Part shown: one piece after another, positions 9,390-19,056 of the stretch
Layout of the letters: every line of letters starts with the position of its first letter
Numbering within the stretch: position 1 is the stretch's first letter
NCBI RefSeq assembly: GCF_002920895.1
Contig: NZ_PQVG01000006.1
Span: forward strand, 124,001-188,000
From: Flavobacterium alvei
Lineage (GTDB): Bacteria; Bacteroidota; Bacteroidia; Flavobacteriales; Flavobacteriaceae
Direction of reading: 5' to 3'
Length of the DNA stretch: 64,000 bases
Made by a program: the position numbers and the translations under genes
The notes under the pieces: model-generated
The model's input: the letters and a program-made list of their open reading frames with translations, nothing else
Told to the model about the DNA's origin: nothing
The model's database searches: none

Positions 9390-9941
9390 TTACATATTAT
9401 TTATAATCGAGTAAATCACAGTATCCAAGAATCGCCCTTCATAATATTCATTTTCTTTTAAATGAGCTTCCTTTACAAACCCATTTTTTTGCAATACTTT
9501 TTCCGAAGCAAAATTTTTGGGATCAATAATTGCTTCAATTGAATGCAATTTAATTGAAGCAAAACCATAATTAACGACTTCATTTATCGCCTCTGAAACA
9601 ATCCCTTTTCCGTGATATTCTGGAAGTAGCATATAGCCAATTTCTGCTCGAAAATGTTCAGGTTGTATTCTGTAAAGCCCAATAATTCCAATCAGTTTAT
9701 CGTTGTTTTTTAATGTTATAGCCCAATTAATTCCTTCATTAGTGTCAATTTTTTCATCAATCATTGTAATATGTGCCAAAGCATCATCTTTGGTTTTTAC
9801 TAATGGTCTCGGAATGTATTTCATCACTTCCTTATCAGATCTAAGTGCAAAAATTTGTTCTACATCTTTGTTTACAACACGTCTTAGCAGCAAACGTTCG
9901 GTTTCAAGATTCGGAAAAGGATTGAAAATTAGGTTTATCAT
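9390..9941 (-). CDS. GNAT family N-acetyltransferase (RimJ/RimL-like)
   Basis: A 183-residue Acetyltransf_3-type enzyme that probably transfers acetyl from acetyl-CoA to an amine. The N-terminus LETERLLLRRV is the usual start of the RimJ/RimL branch. The acetyl-CoA loop appears as EYHGKGIVSEA, and the C-terminal NFASEKVLQKNGFVKE segment is characteristic. The substrate (ribosomal protein N-terminus, small amine or antibiotic) cannot be told from sequence. It starts 3 bp after the stop of the aldose epimerase-like gene, indicating a two-gene operon. Confidence 0.87.
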   Translation of the reverse strand: MINLIFNPFPNLETERLLLRRVVNKDVEQIFALRSDKEVMKYIPRPLVKTKDDALAHITMIDEKIDTNEGINWAITLKNNDKLIGIIGLYRIQPEHFRAEIGYMLLPEYHGKGIVSEAINEVVNYGFASIKLHSIEAIIDPKNFASEKVLQKNGFVKEAHLKENEYYEGRFLDTVIYSIINNM

Positions 9942-9944
9942 AAT

Positions 9945-10808
9945 TTATAAAATTTCAACACTATAATTAGATTTGAATGTTTCATTTTTTCTCAAAAGCT
10001 GAATGCCTTCTTTTTTCAAAAAGTCATCATATTCGTTTAAAGTATCAGAATAACCAAACCACGGTTCGATACATAAAAAAGGAGCATTTTGAACCGTCCA
10101 AATACCTAAATTTGGAAAATCATTAAAATTGACTTTAAGTATCGATTTTTCGTTTTTTAGAATGGTTATTGATTTGGATTCTAATGTTTTAAATACTAAA
10201 GCGTCTTTTTCGAACCACTGATAATTTAAACCAAGTTTTTTATTATCTAACTGAATTTCATTCGAGTTGTTTGAAATTAAACCTTCTTCCAGAAGATAAT
10301 ATTTTAGTGTTTCAGCTTGTTGAAATTCAAGACTATATTCTTCAAAATTTCCAGGCAATGCAAATGCAGGATGCGCTCCAATGGCAAATGGCAATGTTGT
10401 TTCAGATTTGTTAATAACCTTATAATCAATGTTTAATTTATTTTCATCCAATGAATAACAAATTTGCAATTCAAAGTCAAAAGGATATACTTTCTTAGTT
10501 TCTAATGTTGAAATTAAAGAAAACGTAGCACTTTCTTCTGATTTTTCAACTAATTCAAATTCCATTTCTCTAGCAAAACCGTGTCTGCTCAATTGAAATT
10601 GTTTTTGGTTGTACTTGTAAGTATTGTTTTTTAAAGTTCCCACAATTGGAAACAAAATCGGAGAATGTTTTCCCCAAAAGGCTGGATTTCCTTCCCAAAT
10701 ATATTCGGTATTTTGGTTGTTTTTTAAAGAAAATAATTCAGCTCCCATGTGTTTTATTTGAACTGTTAGATTCGCATTAGAAATTGTTGTAGTCAAAATA
10801 GTTGCCAA
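9945..10808 (-). CDS. Aldose 1-epimerase family protein (LacX-like)
   Basis: A 287-residue member of the galactose-mutarotase superfamily. It carries conserved RHGFAR, GAHPAFALPG and CIEPWFGYSD motifs, which hold the His and Glu that act as acid and base in mutarotases. No signal peptide is seen, so it is cytosolic. The LacX subgroup is likely to interconvert anomers of a hexose or hexose phosphate; the true substrate is unknown. It is the first gene of a minus-strand pair with the acetyltransferase, 3 bp apart. Confidence 0.87.
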   Translation of the reverse strand: MATILTTTISNANLTVQIKHMGAELFSLKNNQNTEYIWEGNPAFWGKHSPILFPIVGTLKNNTYKYNQKQFQLSRHGFAREMEFELVEKSEESATFSLISTLETKKVYPFDFELQICYSLDENKLNIDYKVINKSETTLPFAIGAHPAFALPGNFEEYSLEFQQAETLKYYLLEEGLISNNSNEIQLDNKKLGLNYQWFEKDALVFKTLESKSITILKNEKSILKVNFNDFPNLGIWTVQNAPFLCIEPWFGYSDTLNEYDDFLKKEGIQLLRKNETFKSNYSVEIL

Positions 10809-10970
10809 TTAGATTAATATTTTTTACTGAGCTGTAAATATATTCTATAAAATTAGATTTAAATAATAAAAAGTATTCAATTCTAAAGATGAAATTTTTA
10901 ACCAATATTTAAGTATTGTTTCTAAGTGCTACGTTTATTTTTCATTAATTTGCACTATAAAATTTAATAA

Positions 10971-12968
10971 ATGAAAAATATTTCTTTCAAAGTCCTCGTT
11001 CAATTTGTGTTTTTGATTGCTGTTTCAACTGTATGGTCACAACAAGCTTCTTCTTCAGCAAATCAAGTTTCAAAATATAATTATCAAGATGCTTTTGGTC
11101 CATTTTTCTATACAAAAAACGGTACAAACACGCGTTCAGCAAGCGGGCAACCTGGATTTGAATATTGGCAAAACAGAGCTGATTATCAATTATCTGCAAA
11201 ATTAGATGAGGCAAATAATGAAATTTCAGGAACCAGTAGTATATCTTATACTAATAATAGTCCAGACAAATTATCTTTTTTATGGTTGACTTTAGATCAA
11301 AATTTATTTAAAGATGATTCTCGAGGAAATGCTGTAATTCCTATAACAGGTAGTAGAAATGGTGCTCAAGGTCAGATATTTGATGGTGGTTTTAAAATTA
11401 AATCTGTTAAGATTATAGTTTCAAACAAAGGTGTTGCTACTGAAAAAGAAATTAAATATTTAATTACAGATACCAGAATGCAGGTTTTTCTTCCTCATGA
11501 ATTAAATTCAAAAGGAGGGAATGTTAAAATAAAAATCGATTTTTCATTTATAATTCCCAATGAAGGTTCAGATCGTATGGGAATTTTGGGAACTTCCAAT
11601 GGCAAGATTTTTAGCATTGCCCAATGGTATCCTAGAATGTGTGTTTATGACGATATTGTGGGATGGAATACTCATCCCTATCAAGGAGCCTCTGAATTTT
11701 ATTTGGAATACGGCGATTTTGATGTGAATATTACTGTGCCAAGCCATCATTTTGTGGTATGTTCAGGTGAATTAATCAACCCAAAAGAGGTATATTCTAT
11801 TGAACAACAAAAGCGTTGGGAACAAGCATCGAATAGCGATCAAACTGTTATAATTCGATCGGCTGATGAATTAAAAAAAAACTCAAATGCTGTTTCTACA
11901 TCTACTAAAACTTGGCATTTTAAAATTAAAAACTCTCGTGATGTGGCTTGGGCTTCGTCTGCTTCATTTATTTTAGATGCTGCTAGAATTAATTTACCAA
12001 GTGGAAAAAAATCGATAGCAATTTCTGCTTACCCAATCGAAAGTAATGGTAAAGGTGCTTGGAGCCGATCTACTGAATATACTAAAACTTCTATTGAAAA
12101 TTATTCCAAGAGATGGTTCGAATATCCATATCCAGCAGCTATAAATGTAGCAGGAATTCCTGGTGGTATGGAGTATCCAGGGATTGTTTTTTGTGAATAT
12201 AAAGACAAAGGGAAAGATTTGTGGGGCGTTACCGATCACGAATTTGGGCACATTTGGTTTCCAATGATTGTGGGGTCTAATGAACGTTTATTCGCTTGGA
12301 TGGACGAAGGTTTAAATACATTTATCAATTCAATTAGTGAAGAAGATTTTAACCAAGGAGAATACGATGAAAAACCTTTGGATATGCATGTTTTTTCAGA
12401 AAGATTTACAAATCCAAATCTAGAAACATTGATGGCTTCACCTGATAATATGAAAGAAATTAATATCGGAACTCTTGGATATAGAAAACCTGGTGCGGCC
12501 TTGGTTATTTTGCGTGAGCATATTTTGGGGCCTGAACGATTTGATTTTGCTCTACGCACTTATGTAGAGCGTTGGGCTTATAAACATCCTACACCTGATG
12601 ATTTTTTTAGAACGATTGAGAATGCTGCTGGCGAAGATTTAAGTTGGTTTTGGAGAGGATGGTTTGTTAATAATTGGCGTTTGGATCAAGGAATTAATTC
12701 TGTAAGTTATGTAAACGGCAATCCCCAATTGGGCGCTTTCATTATGATTGAAAATTTCGAGAAAATGGCGATGCCTGTAATTATGGACATTAAAACCAAA
12801 AGCGGAAAAGTTTCACGCCTCAAATTACCCGTAGAAATATGGCAAAAAAACGTGAATTGGACTTTTAAATACAATTCTACCGAAGAAATTGAAAGTATTG
12901 TTATTGACCCAGATCACGTTTTTCCAGATTCTAACGAAAGTAATAATACTTGGAAATCAGTCAAATAA
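10971..12968 (+). CDS. Secreted M1 family metallopeptidase
   Basis: A 665-residue exported zinc peptidase. The signal peptide ends near residue 24 (TVWSQ). An N-terminal beta domain follows. The catalytic domain has the substrate-recognition motif GGMEYPG at 398-404 and the zinc site HEFGH at 423-427, with the third ligand Glu in DEGLN about 18 residues on. The tail is beta-rich. It resembles the aminopeptidase N superfamily but has HEFGH instead of the HExAH common in cytosolic enzymes. It probably trims peptides in the periplasm or outside the cell. It is a single gene ended by a strong hairpin. A second, shorter M1 enzyme is encoded at 61085-62740. Confidence 0.9.
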   Translation: MKNISFKVLVQFVFLIAVSTVWSQQASSSANQVSKYNYQDAFGPFFYTKNGTNTRSASGQPGFEYWQNRADYQLSAKLDEANNEISGTSSISYTNNSPDKLSFLWLTLDQNLFKDDSRGNAVIPITGSRNGAQGQIFDGGFKIKSVKIIVSNKGVATEKEIKYLITDTRMQVFLPHELNSKGGNVKIKIDFSFIIPNEGSDRMGILGTSNGKIFSIAQWYPRMCVYDDIVGWNTHPYQGASEFYLEYGDFDVNITVPSHHFVVCSGELINPKEVYSIEQQKRWEQASNSDQTVIIRSADELKKNSNAVSTSTKTWHFKIKNSRDVAWASSASFILDAARINLPSGKKSIAISAYPIESNGKGAWSRSTEYTKTSIENYSKRWFEYPYPAAINVAGIPGGMEYPGIVFCEYKDKGKDLWGVTDHEFGHIWFPMIVGSNERLFAWMDEGLNTFINSISEEDFNQGEYDEKPLDMHVFSERFTNPNLETLMASPDNMKEINIGTLGYRKPGAALVILREHILGPERFDFALRTYVERWAYKHPTPDDFFRTIENAAGEDLSWFWRGWFVNNWRLDQGINSVSYVNGNPQLGAFIMIENFEKMAMPVIMDIKTKSGKVSRLKLPVEIWQKNVNWTFKYNSTEEIESIVIDPDHVFPDSNESNNTWKSVK

Positions 12969-12980
12969 CACTAAAAATAA

Positions 12981-13031
12981 ACCGCAGATTCGAAGATTAT
13001 CATTTTAATCTGCGAATCTGCGGTCTTTTTT
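12981..13031. terminator. Bidirectional terminator with long stem
   Basis: ACCGCAGATTCG (12981-12992) pairs perfectly with CGAATCTGCGGT (13013-13024). An inner AGATT/AATCT pairing extends the stem, and a T-rich tract follows on both strands. It lies between the convergent M1 peptidase and agmatine deiminase genes. Confidence 0.8.
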
Positions 13032-13047
13032 ATAAAAGGTTAAACTC

Positions 13048-14088
13048 TTATTCTGGAATTTGTTGACTCAAACAATGCAAAGTTCCAAAACCCCAAATCA
13101 AATCAATGGCGTTGATTCCAATAATTTCTCTATTGGGGAAACAATCGGCTATGATGTTCAAGGCAATTCTATCGTTTGAATCATTGAAAGTAGGCACCAA
13201 AACACAATTATTCAAAATCAGGAAATTAGCATAACTGGCCGGCAAGCGCAAACCGTCAAAATCGATACGTTTCGGCATTGGCAATTCCACAATTTTGGGA
13301 GATTTTCCGTTTTCCAACTTCGCGTTTTGCAGGCGTTTCAAATTGTCTTGCAAAGGTTTGTAGTTATTGTCTTTTGGGTCTTTTTCTACAATGGTAATGA
13401 TGGTGTCTTCGTTCACGAATCGGCATAAATCGTCGATATGACCGTGAGTATCATCGCCTTCAACTCCGTCACCTAGCCAAATCACGTTGGTAATCCCCAA
13501 ATATTCCTTGAAAACCGCTTCATAATCGGCTTTTGTAAAACCAGGATTCCGAACCTGAATATCAGGATGCATCAAGCATTCTTCGGATGTTAGTAACGTT
13601 CCTTTTCCGTTGCTGTCAATGGCTCCGCCTTCTACAATTACGGGTTTTCCGTTATACACGACTTGCGTAAGAGGAAGATTTAGAAACTCACTCACTTTCG
13701 CAGGCACGTGTTTGTCCAGATTGATGTTTTTATATTTTGCCCAACCGTTAAAATTGAAATTCAAGGCTTCTCTTTCCGTTCCGTTTTGAACAATAATTGG
13801 CCCCGAATCGCGCATCCAACTTCTATTGGTTTTATGAATGATGAAAGAAACATTGCTCATTTGAACAGTTGCAGTTTCGAGTATTTCCGAAACTTTCAAT
13901 TTTAGTTTTTCGTCGGCTACAACCAAAAAAACTTTTTCGAATGTGGCCACTTTTTTGATGAATTCCACAAAAGTCCATTGAATGGCTTCGTATTTTCCGG
14001 GCCAATCGTTGCCATTATGCGGAAAACACAATAAAATGCCTGATTGTTTTTCCCATTCAGCAGGAAAACGTCTGTTAGATGCACTCAT
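13048..14088 (-). CDS. aguA: Agmatine deiminase
   Basis: A 346-residue cytosolic enzyme of the Porphyromonas-type peptidylarginine deiminase superfamily that converts agmatine to N-carbamoylputrescine and ammonia. Seen motifs include FPAEWEKQSG and WMRDSGP near residues 90-97, and GDDTHGHIDD with the catalytic His and acidic residues. The nucleophilic Cys339 lies in TLHCLSQQIPE at the C-terminus. Length fits. It lies 3 bp downstream of the amidase gene that performs the next step, so the pair makes putrescine from agmatine. No arginine decarboxylase gene is in this window. Confidence 0.95.
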   Translation of the reverse strand: MSASNRRFPAEWEKQSGILLCFPHNGNDWPGKYEAIQWTFVEFIKKVATFEKVFLVVADEKLKLKVSEILETATVQMSNVSFIIHKTNRSWMRDSGPIIVQNGTEREALNFNFNGWAKYKNINLDKHVPAKVSEFLNLPLTQVVYNGKPVIVEGGAIDSNGKGTLLTSEECLMHPDIQVRNPGFTKADYEAVFKEYLGITNVIWLGDGVEGDDTHGHIDDLCRFVNEDTIITIVEKDPKDNNYKPLQDNLKRLQNAKLENGKSPKIVELPMPKRIDFDGLRLPASYANFLILNNCVLVPTFNDSNDRIALNIIADCFPNREIIGINAIDLIWGFGTLHCLSQQIPE

Positions 14089-14091
14089 AGA

Positions 14092-14979
14092 TTAGTCGAT
14101 TGCTCTTTTAGTAATATCTCCAAAAGCATCGATGCGTCTGTCTCTAAAGAAAGGCCAGTTTTGGCGCACATTTTCTTGTAAATCCAAATCCACTTCGGCA
14201 ATCAGGATTTCTTCTTTATCGTGAGAGGCTTGTGCCAAGATTTCGCCTTGTGGTCCAGCTATAAACGAAGAACCCCAAAATTGAATTCCTGCAGTTCCTT
14301 CAATATATTGTTCCAATCCAATTCTATTGGCAGCAGCTACATAAACGCCATTGGCGACAGCGTGACCTTTCATTACGTTCATCCAGGCACCGTGTTGGTT
14401 TTCGCCATATTGTTCTTTTTCTAAAGGATGCCAACCAATGGCTGTTGGGTAAAACAACACTTCGGCACCTTTTAAAGCAGTTATACGAGCCGCTTCGGGA
14501 TACCATTGATCCCAACAAATCAGTGTTCCAATATTTCCTTTTTTAGTTGGATTGTTTTTAAAACCTAAATCTCCTGGAGTAAAATAGAATTTTTCGTAAA
14601 AAGCAGGGTCGTCCGGAATGTGCATTTTACGATACAATCCCGCTTCCGAACCATCGGTGTCGATGATGTAGGCGCTGTTGTGGTAAATTCCCGCCATTCT
14701 TTTTTCGAAGAAAGGAACAATGATGACCACGCCCAATTCTTTTGCCAAAGCACTAAAAGCAATAAACGAAGTGCTGTACAAAGGTTCTGCCAAGGCAAAA
14801 TTATCTACGTCTTCACTTTGACAAAAATAGTGGCTGCTGTATAATTCGGGCAACGAAATCACTTCGGCACCTTGACTGGCAGCATCGCGAACCCACGACA
14901 AACATTTTTTTAAATTATTTTCGGCAACATCATTCAGATTCAATTGAATGACCGCTATTTTGTATTTATTCTTTGGCAT
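14092..14979 (-). CDS. aguB: N-carbamoylputrescine amidase
   Basis: A 295-residue nitrilase-superfamily amidohydrolase that hydrolyses N-carbamoylputrescine to putrescine, CO2 and ammonia. The catalytic triad is visible: Glu45 in LPELYSS, Lys118 in RKMHIPDD and Cys155 in ICWDQWYPE. The N-terminus KIAVIQLN is standard for the superfamily. Its stop and the start of aguA are 3 bp apart, so the two polyamine genes form an operon in the order aguB-aguA. Confidence 0.95.
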   Translation of the reverse strand: MPKNKYKIAVIQLNLNDVAENNLKKCLSWVRDAASQGAEVISLPELYSSHYFCQSEDVDNFALAEPLYSTSFIAFSALAKELGVVIIVPFFEKRMAGIYHNSAYIIDTDGSEAGLYRKMHIPDDPAFYEKFYFTPGDLGFKNNPTKKGNIGTLICWDQWYPEAARITALKGAEVLFYPTAIGWHPLEKEQYGENQHGAWMNVMKGHAVANGVYVAAANRIGLEQYIEGTAGIQFWGSSFIAGPQGEILAQASHDKEEILIAEVDLDLQENVRQNWPFFRDRRIDAFGDITKRAID

Positions 14980-15108
14980 AAGAGAAAAATTTTGACTGCA
15001 AAAATAGTTATTTTATAAAGAAGTAAGAAGGAATACCGATTGGATTTTTTGTCTCTTCAAATAGCCCCATACTAAAGTTAGAGTTATCAAAGGAAGATAA
15101 TTAAAACT

Positions 15109-15146
15109 AAAAAGCGTGAATTTTGTATAATCCACGCTTTTATATA
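15109..15146 (-). terminator. Intrinsic terminator of the pectinase genes
   Basis: Read on the minus strand, AAAAGCGTG and CACGCTTTTT pair around a 14-nt loop (plus coordinates 15109-15118 and 15133-15141). A T-rich stretch follows. It lies just downstream of the PL10 stop codon. Confidence 0.7.
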
Positions 15147-15150
15147 TATG

Positions 15151-16335
15151 CTATTTTTGCTTTAAAACATCTTCATTAGGAGCCCATTTTTTCTGCCATT
15201 CGGGATATTTTTTCAAAACCTTTGCAGGGTTGTAGGTGTACCAAGCATATCCGCTGCGTCTTTCGCGACTCACTTCGGCCAATGAATATAAATATTTGCT
15301 ATCGCGGTCGCAAAACAAAGGTTTTTCAGTTTCTAATTCGTAATAACGTGTCCAAATTGGGGGAGCAGTTGTATCGATTACAACTCTACAATCATCGGTA
15401 ACTTTTTTGTATTTGGATTCAAATTCAGGAGCTTGAAAAGTTTCAACTCGGGTATTGTAAATTTTTGAATCTGAAAACCATTTTACAGCCCCTTGAATAG
15501 ATTGGATTATTTTTTCATCTGGGTTTTTAATGTCCATTAAAAATAAAACGATTTCGGCACTTTCTCCATTACAAATACTTGGCGGTTCAAATTTTCTAGC
15601 CCAAGCTGGCAATAAAGTTATTTCGTCATGTTGTTGGCACCAAGCGGTCAGTTTTCCTTGATCGACAATTTGCATTTTCAGGATGCAGTCAATTCCTTTT
15701 TGATACCCTTCAGATACTTTTCTTTGGGTTTTGGCATCTATGAATTCATAATTAGGATTCTTATTTATTATTTTTTTTAGCAAATTCATAACGCCTATAT
15801 ACGCTCCATCGTTGAAGGTAATGTGGCGACTATATCCTTTTTCTAAAGGAAAATATTGTGGCCATCCGCCATTCGAAAATTGTGCCTTGAGAATAAAATC
15901 GATTCCTTTTAGACAACCTACTTTATATTTATCGTTTTTAGTTAGCGTGTAAACTTGAGCTAAATAATCGATATGGGTATAGGTGGTTGAATTGTCAAAA
16001 GTAGTGTGCAAGACTGATTTTGTTTTAACGACATCGTTTATTTGATCTTGAGTTAACACAGCTCGCATATCATAATTTTTGGGCCATCCACCATTGTCAC
16101 GCTGAAAATATAAAATGTTATCCGCTATTTTTTGGTATTCGGATTCTGGATATTGTGGCTGGTTGGGAACCGGGTTTACAATATTGGTTTCGTCTTTTAT
16201 GTGATACCAATGATTAACACCGTCTTGAAATGGCTTTGTGTTAATGATTGCATTAGACTGAGCATTTGTCAAAACTGAAGAAAAAACAGCTAGAATAAAG
16301 GCAAGAATTCTATAATTTATTGAAAAACTTTGCAT
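15151..16335 (-). CDS. Pectate lyase, polysaccharide lyase family 10
   Basis: A 394-residue secreted enzyme. The signal peptide ends near residue 25 (LTNAQS). The body carries the alternating NGGWP motifs of PL10 (QRDNGGWPKNYD, FSNGGWPQYFPL), the THIDYLAQVY segment, and the DTTAPPIWTRYYELE segment that holds the conserved Arg region of the (alpha/alpha)3 fold. It cleaves polygalacturonate by beta-elimination. The gene begins 17 bp after the GH28 gene, so both should be co-transcribed. It ends in an intrinsic terminator. Confidence 0.92.
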   Translation of the reverse strand: MQSFSINYRILAFILAVFSSVLTNAQSNAIINTKPFQDGVNHWYHIKDETNIVNPVPNQPQYPESEYQKIADNILYFQRDNGGWPKNYDMRAVLTQDQINDVVKTKSVLHTTFDNSTTYTHIDYLAQVYTLTKNDKYKVGCLKGIDFILKAQFSNGGWPQYFPLEKGYSRHITFNDGAYIGVMNLLKKIINKNPNYEFIDAKTQRKVSEGYQKGIDCILKMQIVDQGKLTAWCQQHDEITLLPAWARKFEPPSICNGESAEIVLFLMDIKNPDEKIIQSIQGAVKWFSDSKIYNTRVETFQAPEFESKYKKVTDDCRVVIDTTAPPIWTRYYELETEKPLFCDRDSKYLYSLAEVSRERRSGYAWYTYNPAKVLKKYPEWQKKWAPNEDVLKQK

Positions 16336-16352
16336 TATAATTTATTTATGCG

Positions 16353-18041
16353 TTATAATTTTACAGCACCTTTAGAAACAGTGTCTCCAATGGTAGTTTT
16401 TTGAAAAAAATCCAATTTTGGTGATGAAACCAATTCAATTTTCTCGCAAGCTGCTCCATTAATGTTCACTGCTTTTGGCGAAGTCGAATTAAAATCAATG
16501 TTTTTTAAGGATACATTTTTACCATTATATATGTCAAAAATAGTGCTCTCTTTGATATCCAATTTGATGTTGCTCAATTTGATTCCGTTGGCATCAATAA
16601 TTGAAAATCCTTTGTCAGCAGTTCCAATCAAGTTAGTGATTTCTATGTTTTCTAGATTCATTTCAGGCAGACCTTGTAAAAACACCGCTTGATAAGCACC
16701 TAAAATGGTTATGTTTTTAATAGAAATATTTTTGAATTGTGGTGTTTTTTCATCCACAGGTACAAATTTAGTACTCACAGTATTTCCACCTTCGGCCAAA
16801 GTTTCGGCTATGGATTTTCCTCCATAATAAAGATCGAAAGAAATGGCTTGCGATGGAATATCGGTCATAAAAATGTCAGAGATAAAAATATTTTCTACAA
16901 CACCACCGCGTCCACGGTTACTTTTGAAACGCAAACCAACGTCAGTTCCCATAAAAGAACAATTGGAAACGTGTAAATTTTTTACACCTCCAGACATTTC
17001 ACTCCCTACAGTAACACCTCCATGTCCGTGGTAAACAATATTATTTCTAACAATTACATTTTCGCAAGGAACTCCACGATCACGACCGTCTTTGTCTTTT
17101 CCTGATTTGATACAAATAGCATCGTCACCCACGTCAAAAGTAGAATTTTCGACCAATACATTTTTGCAAGATTCTACGTCTAGACCGTCACCATTTTGTG
17201 AAAACCAAGGATTACGAACGGTTAGATTTCGAATAATTAAATCTTCAATTAGCAGAGGATGAATATTCCAAGCTGGAGAATTTTGAAAAACTGGCCCGTC
17301 AAACAGGACTCTTTTACTGTTTTGAATGCTAACCAATACTGGACGAAGAAAATCGTGAATGGCTTCAAAATCTTCTTTGGTTTTTAAATCCAAACGCACA
17401 TTTTGGTCTGCACCAATAGAAGCTTTCATAAATGTTTCTGAGGGATACCAACTGTCTTTTTTGTCATTAAGTACTCCTCCAGAAGCCACAAATTTTTTCC
17501 ATTGGCTTTCTGTAAGTTTGCTTTTTTTGACTTGTCTCCAAACTTCGCCTGAACCGTCCCAAACACCTTTTCCAGTAAAAGCTATATTTTCTAGATTTTT
17601 CCCGTAAATAGGAGAGATGCAACGCCAGGTATTTAGTCCTTCAAAACTGGTTTCAACAAGTGGATACAAACTTTTATCGGTTGAAAATTTTATTAAAGCA
17701 CCAGTTTCAGCGTGCAATTCGATGTTGCTTTTCAAAATAATGGGACCTGTAAGCCAAATTCCTGCGGGGATTACTACTTTTCCACCACCTTTTTTAGATA
17801 CAGCTGCGATGGCATCGGCAAAAGCTTTTGTGTTTAAAACTTTTCCACCATTTACAGCACCAAAATCTTTGATATTGACAGTATTTTTGGGTATTATGGG
17901 TTCTTTAACTTTAGACATTTTAAATTCAATGCCTTGGTAAGTTTCGTTAGCCTTTGAATTTTGAGCTAAACTGTTATTAGACCAGCTTGTTACAACTACT
18001 GTCAAGGCGATGCATAATAAGTTAATTGGGTTTGTTTTCAT
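16353..18041 (-). CDS. Glycoside hydrolase family 28 (polygalacturonase-like)
   Basis: A 562-residue secreted enzyme; the signal peptide ends near residue 27 (NNSLAQ). Right-handed beta-helix repeats are visible. The GH28 catalytic blocks occur in order: NGDGLD (about residue 281), GDDAICIKSG (about 302), HGHGG (about 335) and RFKSNRGRGG (about 368). These supply the three acidic residues, His and Arg/Lys needed to hydrolyse galacturonan links. It acts together with the PL10 lyase 17 bp downstream on pectin or its fragments. No SusC/SusD pair is nearby, so uptake must be encoded elsewhere. Confidence 0.93.
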   Translation of the reverse strand: MKTNPINLLCIALTVVVTSWSNNSLAQNSKANETYQGIEFKMSKVKEPIIPKNTVNIKDFGAVNGGKVLNTKAFADAIAAVSKKGGGKVVIPAGIWLTGPIILKSNIELHAETGALIKFSTDKSLYPLVETSFEGLNTWRCISPIYGKNLENIAFTGKGVWDGSGEVWRQVKKSKLTESQWKKFVASGGVLNDKKDSWYPSETFMKASIGADQNVRLDLKTKEDFEAIHDFLRPVLVSIQNSKRVLFDGPVFQNSPAWNIHPLLIEDLIIRNLTVRNPWFSQNGDGLDVESCKNVLVENSTFDVGDDAICIKSGKDKDGRDRGVPCENVIVRNNIVYHGHGGVTVGSEMSGGVKNLHVSNCSFMGTDVGLRFKSNRGRGGVVENIFISDIFMTDIPSQAISFDLYYGGKSIAETLAEGGNTVSTKFVPVDEKTPQFKNISIKNITILGAYQAVFLQGLPEMNLENIEITNLIGTADKGFSIIDANGIKLSNIKLDIKESTIFDIYNGKNVSLKNIDFNSTSPKAVNINGAACEKIELVSSPKLDFFQKTTIGDTVSKGAVKL

Positions 18042-18196
18042 TCTTATTTTTTGATTAATATTATAATTTACTTTTAATTTGAATTTGTTGCTATTTTAAA
18101 TTTATTAGTTCCTTAACAATAACCAGACCGTTTTTGATATTTAACTTCAAGTTGATTGAATCTTGATTTTGTTATTACTTTTGATATTTTACATTT

Positions 18197-18874
18197 TTAA
18201 GATTGAATAAAATCTTTTGGATTTACTTCTTTTTGGGTAATTCGAATTTTATAAATTGCACCTTTAAACCAGTTTATTTTACTCATTCGAACTCCAATAG
18301 AGGTTTGTCCTGTTTGAATCGGTGAGAAAGGGAAATCTTCGCGTAATTCTTGTTTGCCATCAACAAAAGTGGCGCGATTTTTTGAGGTTACAATAAAGGC
18401 AACATGATACCATTTTTCTAAGGGATGAATTAATTTTTCGTCGATTAGTGTTTTTTTATTAGTTCCAGAAGCTGCATAACCATCAAAATACCAATTGTTT
18501 TCTAAAGCTCTAATTTCGAGTAGCATTCGATCGCCTTTGCTTTCGCCAATATGTAGAATTCTTTGTTCAAATTGACCGTTAAGTTCAGGTTTGAATAGCA
18601 TTTCTACCGTAAATTCTTGAAGTGATTGTAGCGGAAGTTCATTCAGAAAAATGGCATCGTCTGTTCCGTTAAAAGAAACGGCATCTCCAAAAGGGGAAGA
18701 AACAATTTTAGGATTGCCACTAATTTCGATAGTATTTGATTTTTGTCGAAGCAAATCAGCGATTATCCATTCGGTTTTTTTGTTTGAATTGTTATTTAAT
18801 TCTTGACTTTGTCCCTTCAAAACGATGGAACAACCTATAAAAAGCAATGCAAATAGTCGTGAATTTGTTCTCAT
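18197..18874 (-). CDS. Secreted LamG/concanavalin A-like domain protein
   Basis: A 225-residue exported protein. After a signal peptide (about residues 1-23), a single jelly-roll LamG domain fills the rest: FNGTDDAIFLNELPL, FTVEMLFKPE, LEKWYHVAFIV, ATFVDGKQ, and the final strand GAIYKIRITQKEV. Such domains bind carbohydrate or act as glycan hydrolases. It lies 155 bp upstream of the GH28 gene on the same strand, so a role in pectin binding or breakdown is a reasonable inference. No catalytic residues can be assigned. Confidence 0.78.
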   Translation of the reverse strand: MRTNSRLFALLFIGCSIVLKGQSQELNNNSNKKTEWIIADLLRQKSNTIEISGNPKIVSSPFGDAVSFNGTDDAIFLNELPLQSLQEFTVEMLFKPELNGQFEQRILHIGESKGDRMLLEIRALENNWYFDGYAASGTNKKTLIDEKLIHPLEKWYHVAFIVTSKNRATFVDGKQELREDFPFSPIQTGQTSIGVRMSKINWFKGAIYKIRITQKEVNPKDFIQS

Positions 18875-19056
18875 TTATTGGCCATACCATTTGAATTTTA
18901 AATAATGCAATCGATTACTCAAAAGTATTTAAAAAATGAGTATTTTCCAATTATTATTAGATAAATTATTAATTAGTAAATTTAGTATTCAAAATAGTGT
19001 AAAATTCTTAGTCAACTGCTGTATTTAGAGTTGTAGATTATGATTTTTATGTAGAT

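Noticed and set aside
12236-12559. Minus-strand ORF of 107 codons inside the M1 peptidase gene
   Set aside because: It lies opposite the conserved HEFGH catalytic region and has no recognisable domain, so it is a shadow.
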